The notes below the pieces were generated by a model. The model saw only the letters and a program-made list of their open reading frames with translations, made no database searches and was not told the DNA's origin. Shown piece after piece: positions 1 to 7,443 of a DNA stretch of 48,197 nucleotides; within the stretch, counting starts at the first letter, position 1; the number at the start of each line of letters is the position of its first letter. The stretch spans positions 1-48,197 of the forward strand of contig DASWHF010000026.1 of the NCBI GenBank assembly GCA_036393295.1. The letters run 5' to 3'. Origin of the DNA: DASWHF01 sp036393295 (GTDB lineage: Bacteria > Pseudomonadota > Gammaproteobacteria > Acidiferrobacterales > UBA6901). The translations under genes and the position numbers were made by a program.

Positions 1-594
1 GCGCAGGCAGTCGCCGAGCCGCCCAAGACCCATGGCCGCGAGCAGCGCGCCCTGGCGGGCGTCCGGCTCGAGCGCCGCGAGCGGCAGCGGAGCGAGTGCG
101 GCGGCGAGCTGCGCGGTGCGCGTGACCCGGGCCTCGCCGCCGGCGCGCGCCAGCCACAACGCCGCCAGCGGCGTGGGTGCGAGCGCGCTGCGCGCCGTGA
201 AGCCGAGTTCGGCCAATCCCTGGCGAACCTGCTCCCTCAGATTCGAATCCCCGCCGAACAACCGCCGGCTGCCCGCCACCTCCAGCAACAGCGCCTGCGG
301 CGGCGCCAGGCTCACGACCGGGGTGTACTGCCCCGCCCAGGCGGCAAGACGCGCCAGCGCCTCGCGCTCCGCCTGCGCGTCGTGCGCGGTGACGCGCAGC
401 ATCGCCACACAGGCCTGGGCGGCGTTGAGCGCCATGCCGGCCTGCACACCGTGGCTGCGGGCGGCGGCATTGGCCGCCAGGATCCGCTGCGCGCGGCCGC
501 TGCCCGTGCTGACCGCGACCGGTCCGGATTCAGGGGCGCCGCGCGTGCAGACGTCGAGCGCCAGATCCGGCAGGTGCAGACACAGCCACAGCAC
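1..594 (-). CDS. imuB: ImuB, Y-family polymerase-like protein (partial)
   Basis: Starts at a GTG (594) and reads VLWLCLHLPDLALDV, the usual opening of ImuB/DinP-like proteins. The frame stays open for 198 codons to the window edge, so only the N-terminal part is present. A TGGAGA ribosome site lies just upstream. Known role of the family: catalytically inactive Y-family homologue that links the beta clamp, ImuA and the error-prone polymerase DnaE2/ImuC during SOS translesion synthesis. The start overlaps the 3' end of imuA by 65 nt, implying translational coupling. dnaE2 would be expected just beyond the left edge; this is inference. Family call is strong; the missing C-terminus prevents checking the clamp-binding motif. 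Confidence 0.85.
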   Translation of the reverse strand, partial: MLWLCLHLPDLALDVCTRGAPESGPVAVSTGSGRAQRILAANAAARSHGVQAGMALNAAQACVAMLRVTAHDAQAEREALARLAAWAGQYTPVVSLAPPQALLLEVAGSRRLFGGDSNLREQVRQGLAELGFTARSALAPTPLAALWLARAGGEARVTRTAQLAAALAPLPLAALEPDARQGALLAAMGLGRLGDCLR

Positions 595-1204
595 GATCCA
601 TCTCCAGGCGCACCGGCCCGGCCGGCCAGCCGCCGCGGCGCTTCAGAATCTCCACGCCGAGACCGGCCTCCTCGGGGACGAGCTTGAGACGCAGCGCCGC
701 CGGCGAGGCCGCGACCGCGTGCAGCGCCGATCGGAACACCACGCCCAGGCATTCACCGACCTCCGCGGCCCGCTGCAGACGCCGCAGCACGGTGGTATCG
801 GCCAGCGCCGGCCAGGCGAGCACTGCGCCGCAGGTGCCGGCACGCAGCGTCTGCTCCAGGGCCCATAGGGCATCGCCGCGGCTGCGCGGATGGATCATGA
901 GCACGCGCGACAGATCCACTCCGGCCGCCGCCAGGGCCGGCGCATAGGGGATGTAGGGCGGCGCGACGAAGGCCAACCAGCGGTCGCCGCGGCTCAAGGC
1001 CGCCAGCGCCGGCATCATGAGGCTCAACTCGCCGATGCCGGCGCGCGGCAGCAGGATCTCGGTGAGCGCCGCGGCCGGCCAGCCGCCACCCGGCAACAGC
1101 GCGTCGAGCGCGGCGAAGCCGGACGCCGTGGCGCCGCCGGCCGGAGGAAGAAAGCCGTTACCGCGCCAGACCTCGGCGCCTTGCATCAGGTCTTGCAGGT
1201 TCAT
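530..1204 (-). CDS. imuA: ImuA, RecA-like SOS mutagenesis protein
   Basis: A 224-residue protein of the ImuA/SulA-like RecA-fold family. Visible hallmarks are the N-terminal LMQGAEVWRGNGF segment, the GFAALDALLPGGGWPAAALTEIL stretch (with its LPGGGW core) corresponding to the region before a RecA-type nucleotide site, and the conserved LRLKLV near residue 190. In other bacteria ImuA works with ImuB and DnaE2 in induced mutagenesis. Its ATG overlaps the lexA stop codon in an ATGA, and its end overlaps imuB, so lexA-imuA-imuB should be one transcript controlled by LexA. The last ~20 residues lie in the imuB overlap and are probably poorly conserved. Confidence 0.85.
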   Translation of the reverse strand: MNLQDLMQGAEVWRGNGFLPPAGGATASGFAALDALLPGGGWPAAALTEILLPRAGIGELSLMMPALAALSRGDRWLAFVAPPYIPYAPALAAAGVDLSRVLMIHPRSRGDALWALEQTLRAGTCGAVLAWPALADTTVLRRLQRAAEVGECLGVVFRSALHAVAASPAALRLKLVPEEAGLGVEILKRRGGWPAGPVRLEMDRAVAVSAPAGSGARRLHARRP

Positions 1205-1800
1205 GGGAGTCGTCCGTTGCGCAGCAGGCCCACGCCCAGGCCTTCGATGGCGAAGGCGTCGCGGCGCAGGTCGATCTCGATGGGAGTGAATTCGTCGTTC
1301 TCGGGCAGGAGACGCACCACGTGGCCGCGGCGCTCGAAACGCTTGACCGTCACCTCGTCGGCCAACCGCGCCACCACGATCTGGCCGTCGCGCGCCTCGG
1401 GGCTGCGGTGCACGGCCAGCAGGTCGCCGTCGAGGATGCCGGCATCGCGCATGCTCATTCCCCGCACCCGCAGCAGGTAATCGGCGCGCGGCTGGAACAG
1501 CGCCGGATCGATCGGCAGGTGCTGCTCGATATGCTCCTCGGCCAGGATCGGATGACCGGCCGCCACCCGGCCCACCACCGGCATGCCCGGCGCCTGCAGA
1601 CGGATGCCGCGCGAGGCGCCGGGGATGAGCTCGATCGCCCCCTTGCGCGCCAGCGCGCGCAGATGCGCCTCGGCGGCATTGGCGGACCGGAAGCCGAGTG
1701 CTGCGGCGATCTCGGCGCGGGTCGGTGGCCGGCCGGTGCGGGCCGCGTAGTCGCGGATCAGGTCGAGGATTTCTTGTTGGCGGGAAGTCAGGGTATCCAT
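1201..1800 (-). CDS. lexA: LexA SOS repressor
   Basis: A 199-residue LexA. The N-terminal winged helix has the ILDLIRDYAARTGRPPTRAEIAAALGF pattern (recognition part EIAAALGFRS). The self-cleavage bond is Ala81-Gly82 in RVAAGHPI, and the catalytic dyad is Ser116 (RGMSMRDAG) and Lys153 (VTVKRFE). All three sit exactly three residues before their E. coli counterparts. It represses SOS genes until RecA filaments trigger cleavage. It is first in a lexA-imuA-imuB cassette, which suggests it may be the LexA2-type paralogue that accompanies imuAB in many proteobacteria; whether a second lexA exists cannot be seen here. Two candidate operators lie directly upstream. Confidence 0.96.
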   Translation of the reverse strand: MDTLTSRQQEILDLIRDYAARTGRPPTRAEIAAALGFRSANAAEAHLRALARKGAIELIPGASRGIRLQAPGMPVVGRVAAGHPILAEEHIEQHLPIDPALFQPRADYLLRVRGMSMRDAGILDGDLLAVHRSPEARDGQIVVARLADEVTVKRFERRGHVVRLLPENDEFTPIEIDLRRDAFAIEGLGVGLLRNGRLP

Positions 1801-1805
1801 GATAT

Positions 1806-1821
1806 ATGTTTATTTATACAG
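1806..1821 (-). promoter_or_regulatory. LexA box 1 (imperfect)
   Basis: Read on the minus strand this is CTGT-N8-ACAT with an AT-rich centre, one base away from the gammaproteobacterial SOS consensus CTGT-N8-ACAG. It begins 6 nt upstream of the lexA start codon, where a bound repressor would block initiation. Functional role is inferred. Confidence 0.7.
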
Positions 1822-1823
1822 TA

Positions 1824-1839
1824 TTGTGATTATATACAG
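1824..1839 (-). promoter_or_regulatory. LexA box 2 (imperfect)
   Basis: Read on the minus strand this is CTGT-N8-ACAA, again one mismatch from the SOS consensus. It lies 18 bp (centre to centre) from box 1, a tandem arrangement like that of E. coli lexA. Cooperative autoregulation of lexA-imuA-imuB is inferred. Confidence 0.7.
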
Positions 1840-1960
1840 CAATCGATTCTTGGCAAGCCCCGACGGTAACCCCTCACCTAAAAAATTTAAGTAATCAGTC
1901 ACTATCTATGAAAAACACTGTTTATCAAGAAACAGCAGATATTCCCCGACCAATATCCAG

Positions 1961-1987
1961 GAATAGTGAACACAAAATTGACTATTC
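1961..1987. promoter_or_regulatory. TetR operator candidate O1
   Basis: Perfect inverted repeat GAATAGT-N13-ACTATTC. It overlaps the -35 element of the regulator promoter. A near-identical site with the same 13-nt spacer lies in front of the exporter gene (2632-2658), and the spacers share AAAATT at the same position. The shared site is best explained as the binding site of the TetR-family protein encoded between the two copies. Confidence 0.65.
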
Positions 1988-2006
1988 AATATTCATGAGA
2001 TATATA
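1978..2006 (+). promoter_or_regulatory. tetR promoter, possibly leaderless transcript
   Basis: A -35 TTGACT (1978-1983) and a -10 TATATA (2001-2006) are separated by 17 nt, a near-consensus sigma-70 promoter. Transcription would begin around 2013-2014, on or next to the ATG at 2014. No Shine-Dalgarno sequence precedes that ATG (the preceding bases are a C run), so a leaderless mRNA is predicted. Confidence 0.6.
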
Positions 2007-2013
2007 TCCCCCC

Positions 2014-2613
2014 ATGGAATCCGCAGCTGCCGACACCGAGGAAACCCGCGAGGCGATCCTGAACGCCGCGCAGGAGCGTTTCCGCCAGGTCGGCTACAGC
2101 AAGACCACCATGGCCGAGATCGCCAAGGATTGCTCGATGTCGGCCGCCAATCTCTACCGCTACTTCGAGAACAAGCTCGACATCGGCACGAGCCTCGCCT
2201 GCCAGTGTCTGGGCCGGAAGGTCGACGCCATGAAGACGGTCGTGGCGCGCAAGGACCGGCCGGCCGCCGAGCGCCTGGCCGGGTTCATCCAGGCCGCCTT
2301 CCAGCACACCCATGAGCAGATCACCGCCCAGCCGCGCATCCACGAGATGGTCGAGGCGGTCTGCCTGCAGCAACAGCCGATGGTCCACGAGCACCAAGCC
2401 GCGAAACAGGCGGTGCTCGAAGAGCTGCTCCGGGACGGCGTCGCCGCCGGCGAATTCAGCGTCGACGACCCCGGCAAGACCGCGGCCGCGATCCTGGCGG
2501 CCATGACGCTCTTCGAGGTCCCGATCTTCTGGCACCTGTACGAACACCAGCATCTGGTCGAGCTCGCCGAGGGTACGACCCGGTTGATCCTGCGTGGCGT
2601 CCTCACGCGCTGA
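2014..2613 (+). CDS. TetR/AcrR-family transcriptional repressor
   Basis: A 199-residue TetR-type regulator. The DNA-binding domain spans about residues 8-55: ETREAILNAAQERFRQVGYS, then TTMAEIAKDCSMSAANLYRYF, the classic TetR helix-turn-helix followed by FENK. The C-terminal part is the variable ligand-binding domain. It is transcribed in the same direction as the exporter operon that starts 66 nt downstream. The same inverted repeat lies before this gene and before the exporter, so it probably represses both itself and the efflux genes and is released by a hydrophobic ligand, as is usual for the family. The ligand is unknown. The start is set by the promoter and by the N-terminal conservation; there is no visible ribosome site. 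Confidence 0.92.
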   Translation: MESAAADTEETREAILNAAQERFRQVGYSKTTMAEIAKDCSMSAANLYRYFENKLDIGTSLACQCLGRKVDAMKTVVARKDRPAAERLAGFIQAAFQHTHEQITAQPRIHEMVEAVCLQQQPMVHEHQAAKQAVLEELLRDGVAAGEFSVDDPGKTAAAILAAMTLFEVPIFWHLYEHQHLVELAEGTTRLILRGVLTR

Positions 2614-2631
2614 TTTTTTTTCCCATAAACT

Positions 2632-2658
2632 GAATACTGTCGGAAAAATTTACTATTC
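2632..2658. promoter_or_regulatory. TetR operator candidate O2
   Basis: Imperfect inverted repeat GAATACT-N13-ACTATTC, one base different from O1 and with the same spacing. It lies between tetR and the exporter start, immediately upstream of the AGGAGG ribosome site (2668-2673), and would block a promoter in this short AT-rich gap. Confidence 0.6.
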
Positions 2659-2679
2659 ATGAACAATCAGGAGGTCGCC

Positions 2680-5025
2680 ATGGAACGCCCCGCCCGCACC
2701 GTCCGGCTGGCGCAATGGATCGTGGACCATCCCTGGCGGGTGCTGCTGCTGAGCCTGGGGCTGGTGTTCGCCGCCGCCGCGGGTGCACCGCGCATCGTCT
2801 TCACCAACGACTACCGGGTGTTCTTCAGCGCCGACAACCCGCAGCTCAAGGCCTTCGAAGCGCTCGAGCGCACCTACACCAAGAACGACAACGTGCTCAT
2901 CGTGCTGGCGCCAAAGAGCGGCGATGTGTTCACGCGCGACACGCTGGCCGCCGTGGAGTCGCTGACCGCCGCGGCCTGGCAGGTGCCCTACTCGATACGC
3001 GTCGACTCGATCACCAACTTCCAGCACACCCATGCCGATACCGAGGGCCTGGTGGTGCGCAACCTGGTGACCGACGCGCCGCGGCTCGGCCGCGTCGAGC
3101 TCAGCCGGGTGCGCGCCATCGCCACCACCGAGCCGCTGCTGGTCAACCGCCTGGTGTCGCCCACCGGCCATGTCACCGGCGTCAACGTCACCGTGCAGCT
3201 GCCGGGCCAGGACAGCATCCGCGAGGTGCCGGAGGTGGCGCAGGCGGTGCGCGCACTTGCCGAGCGGGTACGCGCCGAGCATCCCGACATCGACGTCCAC
3301 CTCACCGGCATGGTGATGATGAACGCCGCCTTCTCCGAGGCCTCGCAGGCGGACATGCGGACGCTGGTGCCGTTGAGCTTCCTGGTCATCGCCGTCACCG
3401 TCGGCCTGTTGCTGCGCGGCTGGTCGGGGACCTTCGCCGCGCTGTGGGTGATCCTGCTGTCGATCGCGGCCGCCATGGGGCTCACCGGCTGGCTCGGCAT
3501 CCGCCTGTCGCCGCCGAGCGCCTCGGCGCCGATCCTGATCCTGACGCTGGCGGTGGCGAATGCGGTGCACCTGCTGGCGAGCTTCTTCCACTCCCTGCGC
3601 GCGGGACTCGACAAACGCGCCGCCATGATCGAGAGCCTGCGGGTCAACGCCCAGCCGGTGTTCCTGACCAGCCTGACCACAATGATCGGCTTCCTGAGCA
3701 TGAACTTCTCCGACGCCCCGCCGTTCCGCGACTTGGGCAACATCGTCGCGCTCGGCGTCGTCGCGGCCTGGCTGCTGGCCATGTTCCTGCTGCCGGCGCT
3801 GATGATGCTGCTGCCGGTCCGCGTGCGGCCGCACAGCCCGGACCGGTCGCCGGCGATGGAGCGGCTGGCGGAATTCGTCATCGCCCGCCGGACCGCGCTG
3901 CTCATCGGCATGGGCGCGCTGATCGTGCTGCTCATCGCCTTCATCCCGCGCAACGAGCTCAACGACGTCTACACCGAGTATTTCGACCACAGCATCCCGT
4001 TCCGGGTGGACTCGGACTTCGCCGCCGGGAATCTCGGCGGCCTGTACGTCGTGCACTACTCGCTCGAGGCCGGCCGGCCGAGCGGCGTCAGCGACCCGGC
4101 CTTCCTGGCCGGGGTCGAGACCTTCGCGCAGTGGTACCGCGCGCAGTCCGAGGTCGTGCACGTCGCGAGTTTCACCGACATCATGAAGCGGCTGAGCATG
4201 AACATGCACAGCGACGATCCGGCCCACTACCGGCTGCCGGAACGCCAGACGCTGGCGGCGCAGTACCTGCTGCTCTACGAAATGTCGCTGCCCTACGGGC
4301 TGGATCTCAACGACCAAATCAACATCGACAAATCGGCGACCCGCCTGAGCGTGACGCTCAAGACACTGTCGGTGAACGACTTCCTGGCGCTCGAGGACCG
4401 CGCCCAGGATTGGCTCGCGGCCAACACACCGGGGATCCGTGCCAACGGCACCGGCACCGTCGCGATGTTCGCGCATATCGGCGAGCGCAACATCCGTTCG
4501 ATGCTGACCGGCACCACGCTCGCCCTGGTGCTGATCTCCTTCGTGCTGGTGTTCGCGCTGCGCTCGCTGAAGATCGGCGCCGTCAGCCTCATCCCCAACC
4601 TGGTGCCGGCCGCCATGGGCTTCGGCCTGTGGGGCATCCTGGTCGGCGAGGTCGGCCTGAGCCTGTCGGTGGTCACCGGCATGACGCTCGGCATCGTGGT
4701 CGACGACACCGTGCATTTCCTGAGCAAATACCTGCGCGCGCGCCGCGAGAAGCGGCTCACACCCGAGGACGCCGTGCGCTACGCCTACGCCAGCGTCGGC
4801 ACCGCGCTGTGGGTGACCTCGGTGGCGCTGATCGCCGGCTTCCTGGTGCTGGCACTGTCGGCCTTCAAGCTCAACGCCAGCATGGGGCTGCTCACCGCCA
4901 TCGTGATAGCCTTCGCGCTGGCGGCGGATTTCCTGTTCCTGGCGCCGCTGTTGCTCAAACTCGAGGAGAAGAGTCATGCCCAAGCTGTCGACGATAATAC
5001 TGCTGTCGAGCCTGCTCGTCCCTGA
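2680..5025 (+). CDS. RND/MMPL-family exporter (HAE3-like)
   Basis: An inner-membrane transporter of the RND superfamily, MMPL/HAE3 subgroup, of 781 residues. It shows the duplicated RND plan: a first transmembrane helix (about residues 18-36), a large periplasmic loop, a five-helix block beginning near LVPLSFLVIAVTVGLLL, then a second TM helix, loop and helix block. The proton-relay acid pair is visible as Asp675-Asp676 in LGIVVDDTVHFLSKY. An in-frame ATG exists at 2659, but the start at 2680 has AGGAGG five to six bases upstream and is preferred. The gene overlaps the following LolA-like gene by 50 nt. Relatives move hydrophobic or lipid-like molecules; substrate unknown. There is no adaptor (MFP) gene, so it is not a standard tripartite drug pump. 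Confidence 0.88.
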   Translation: MERPARTVRLAQWIVDHPWRVLLLSLGLVFAAAAGAPRIVFTNDYRVFFSADNPQLKAFEALERTYTKNDNVLIVLAPKSGDVFTRDTLAAVESLTAAAWQVPYSIRVDSITNFQHTHADTEGLVVRNLVTDAPRLGRVELSRVRAIATTEPLLVNRLVSPTGHVTGVNVTVQLPGQDSIREVPEVAQAVRALAERVRAEHPDIDVHLTGMVMMNAAFSEASQADMRTLVPLSFLVIAVTVGLLLRGWSGTFAALWVILLSIAAAMGLTGWLGIRLSPPSASAPILILTLAVANAVHLLASFFHSLRAGLDKRAAMIESLRVNAQPVFLTSLTTMIGFLSMNFSDAPPFRDLGNIVALGVVAAWLLAMFLLPALMMLLPVRVRPHSPDRSPAMERLAEFVIARRTALLIGMGALIVLLIAFIPRNELNDVYTEYFDHSIPFRVDSDFAAGNLGGLYVVHYSLEAGRPSGVSDPAFLAGVETFAQWYRAQSEVVHVASFTDIMKRLSMNMHSDDPAHYRLPERQTLAAQYLLLYEMSLPYGLDLNDQINIDKSATRLSVTLKTLSVNDFLALEDRAQDWLAANTPGIRANGTGTVAMFAHIGERNIRSMLTGTTLALVLISFVLVFALRSLKIGAVSLIPNLVPAAMGFGLWGILVGEVGLSLSVVTGMTLGIVVDDTVHFLSKYLRARREKRLTPEDAVRYAYASVGTALWVTSVALIAGFLVLALSAFKLNASMGLLTAIVIAFALAADFLFLAPLLLKLEEKSHAQAVDDNTAVEPARP

Positions 5026-5758
5026 CGCGCAGGCGGCGACGCCCGAGGAACAGGGGCTGGCGATCGCGCGCGAGATGGACCGGCGCGACACCGGTTTTCA
5101 GGACCTGCGCGCCGACCTGACCATGACCCTGCGCAACCGCCAGGGCGATGAGACCTCGCGCCACCTGCGCATCCGCAGCCTCGAGGTCACGGGCAACGGC
5201 GACAAGAGCCTGATCCTCTTCGACAGCCCGGCGGACGTGAAGGGCACGGCGCTGCTGAGCTACACGCATGCCACGCGCCCCGACGATCAGTGGCTTTATC
5301 TCCCGGCGCTGAAGCGCGTCAAGCGCATCGCCTCGGCCAACAAGTCCGGGCCGTTTGTCGGCAGCGAATTCGCCTACGAGGACCTGACCTCGCAGGAGGT
5401 CGACAAGTACCGATACAAGTACCTGCGCGACGAGGGCCTCGACGGCCGCGCGACGATGGTCATTGAACGCTACCCGGCCTACGAGCACTCCGGCTACACC
5501 CGCCAGGTGGTGTGGGTCGACCGGGAGATGTACCAGCCGCTCAAGCTCGAGTTCTACGACCGCAAGGACAGCCTGCTCAAGACGCTGATCTTCGGCGACT
5601 ACCGGCAGTACCTCGGCCACTACTGGCGCGCCGGGCGCATGTCCATGGAGAATCACCAGAACGGCAAGAGCACGGAGCTGCGCTGGAGCGACTACCGTTT
5701 CCGCAACGGCTACACCAATCGCGACTTCGATCAGAGCAGCCTGCAGCGGGCGCGTTGA
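4976..5758 (+). CDS. LolA-like outer-membrane lipoprotein-sorting protein
   Basis: A 260-residue exported protein with a signal peptide (KLSTIILLSSLLVPDAQA, cleavage after AQA). The rest resembles the LolA/LolB-like fold family annotated as outer membrane lipoprotein-sorting protein: LRADLTMTLRNRQGDETSRHL, KSLILFDSPADVKGTALLSY, then DQWLYLPALKRVKRI and the conserved GPFVGSEFAYEDL. Such proteins have a hydrophobic cavity and ferry lipids across the periplasm. It has a GAGGAG ribosome site and begins inside the end of the exporter gene, and its stop overlaps the next start (TGATG), so the three genes are translationally coupled. It probably hands cargo from the RND pump to the outer membrane; this is inference. 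Confidence 0.85.
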   Translation: MPKLSTIILLSSLLVPDAQAATPEEQGLAIAREMDRRDTGFQDLRADLTMTLRNRQGDETSRHLRIRSLEVTGNGDKSLILFDSPADVKGTALLSYTHATRPDDQWLYLPALKRVKRIASANKSGPFVGSEFAYEDLTSQEVDKYRYKYLRDEGLDGRATMVIERYPAYEHSGYTRQVVWVDREMYQPLKLEFYDRKDSLLKTLIFGDYRQYLGHYWRAGRMSMENHQNGKSTELRWSDYRFRNGYTNRDFDQSSLQRAR

Positions 5759-6951
5759 TGCCGGGCCGACGGACACTGCCGGCGGCGCTGCTGGGCGCCG
5801 CGCTGCTGGGCGCGACGGCGGCGGCCGAATGGTCGGGATTTGTGGCGGTCGAGGCGCGTGGCTTTTTTCACGCGCCGCTCGATCCCGATCAGCACGGCGC
5901 CAACCTGTCGCTGGCCGCCGAGCCGGAATTCACCCACCGGTGGGACGACGGCCGGCACAGTTTCCGCTTCGTGCCCTTCCTGCGCTGGGACCAGCATGAC
6001 GACGCGCGCAGCCACGCGGATATCCGCGAGCTCGGCTGGGTCGTGGCCGCGCAGGCCTGGGAGCTGCGCGCCGGTGTGCGCAAGGTCTTCTGGGGGGTGA
6101 CGGAATCGCAGCACCTGGTGGACGTGATCAACCAGACCGACCTGGTGGAGAACCTCGACGGCGAAGACAAGCTCGGCCAGCCGATGATCAACCTGGCCCT
6201 GATCCACGACTGGGGTACGGTCGATCTCTACGCCCTCGCCGGCTTCCGCGAGCGCAGCTTCCCCGGACGTGAAGGCCGGTTGCGCAGCCACCCGCCGGTC
6301 GACACCGGCCTGTCGCAGTTCGAATCCAGCCGCGGACGCGGGCGCATCGACGCCGCGATCCGCTGGCGGCGCAGCATCGGCGCCTTCGATATCGGCCTCG
6401 CCCATTTTCACGGCACCGCGCGCGATCCGCGCCTGGTGCCGGGCCTGGACGACCTCGGCCGCCCGGTGCTGATTCCGCACTACGACATCATCGATCAGTC
6501 GAGCCTCGATCTGCAGGCGACCCTGGGGCAGTGGCTGTGGAAGCTGGAGACGATCTCACGCCGCCAGCAGGGCGAACGATTCACGGCCGCCACCGCCGGG
6601 TTCGAATACACCCTGGTGGGCGTGCTGGCCGGCTCCGCCGATCTCGGGCTGCTCGCCGAATATGTCTATGACGACCGCGGCACGCGCGCGCCGACGCCGT
6701 TTCAGGACGATCTGTTCCTCGGCCTGCGGCTCGCGCTCAATGACGTGCAATCGACCGAGCTGCTGGCCGGCGTGATCGGCGACCGCGAGTTCGACACGCG
6801 TTTCTACAACCTGGAGGCGAGCCGCCGGATCGGCGACCACTGGAAGATCGCGCTGGAGCTGCGCGCGTTGTCCGGCGCACCGGCCGCCGACCCTTTTTTC
6901 AGCCTGCGGCGCGATGACACCCTGCAGATCGAGCTGGCACGTTATTTCTGA
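5758..6951 (+). CDS. Outer-membrane beta-barrel protein of unknown function
   Basis: A 397-residue protein with a signal peptide (LPAALLGAALLGATAAA, then EWSG). The remainder shows alternating hydrophobic and polar strands and ends in ELARYF, the terminal Phe typical of Bam-inserted beta-barrels. The motif VFWGVTESQHLVDVINQTD is reminiscent of the DUF1302-type barrels that accompany RND exporters, but I cannot assign a family firmly. The reading frame is open further upstream, but the ATG at 5758 overlaps the preceding stop (TGATG) and directly precedes the signal sequence, which fixes the start. It is the last gene of the exporter operon and is the natural outer-membrane partner. Confidence 0.78.
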   Translation: MPGRRTLPAALLGAALLGATAAAEWSGFVAVEARGFFHAPLDPDQHGANLSLAAEPEFTHRWDDGRHSFRFVPFLRWDQHDDARSHADIRELGWVVAAQAWELRAGVRKVFWGVTESQHLVDVINQTDLVENLDGEDKLGQPMINLALIHDWGTVDLYALAGFRERSFPGREGRLRSHPPVDTGLSQFESSRGRGRIDAAIRWRRSIGAFDIGLAHFHGTARDPRLVPGLDDLGRPVLIPHYDIIDQSSLDLQATLGQWLWKLETISRRQQGERFTAATAGFEYTLVGVLAGSADLGLLAEYVYDDRGTRAPTPFQDDLFLGLRLALNDVQSTELLAGVIGDREFDTRFYNLEASRRIGDHWKIALELRALSGAPAADPFFSLRRDDTLQIELARYF

Positions 6952-6995
6952 GCGCGGAGTGCTGAGGCGGGCTTGAGCGGAACGGGCGGTAAAGT

Positions 6996-7014
6996 GGCGC
7001 GCATCCTGCGCGCC
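6996..7014 (+). terminator. Hairpin after exporter operon
   Basis: A perfect 8-bp stem (GGCGCGCA / TGCGCGCC) with a 3-nt loop, 45 nt after the barrel gene stop. It is followed by a pyrimidine stretch (TTCTCCCCCT) rather than a clean T run, so termination strength is uncertain. Confidence 0.45.
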
Positions 7015-7443
7015 TTCTCCCCCTACGATATCGCGTCCTTAACGATGCACTCCCCTCCCGAATACCGATTCGTGTCAGCTGGCTCCTCTCTTCCAGCCGG
7101 TATTCATTACTGCAATCCATGTTCCATGACTGAAAAACGTCAATGAAATCACGCAAGAAGCATCGTCAAGGGGCATGACCAAAAGGGGGAAAACCAGCGT
7201 GTGTAAACTTTTTCGACATCCGGATACCGGTGAAACTCTGACTTCTTACGGCAATAACATTGAGTTACGTCGAAACTGTGCTTTGCTGTCATTCACAAAC
7301 CAAGGCTTTTAAGTGTTAAATAAACACGACAGTTATTCAGAATATTTATTCAAATTATCTTTAAAACAATCATATGACTATGCAATAACTGTAAAATTAT
7401 TCGACGTTTCTGGCCTGATTCAGAGTACTCAATCAAACGCCAT
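7015..7443. other. Non-coding, AT-rich intergenic stretch
   Basis: About 430 bases between the convergent exporter operon and the VPLPA-CTERM gene. It becomes markedly AT-rich after 7240. A short open frame from 7313 on the plus strand has no recognisable product and runs antisense into the neighbouring gene. The only element of note is GTAAAC-N5-CGACA around 7203-7219 (see findings). No tRNA or clear gene seen. Confidence 0.5.
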
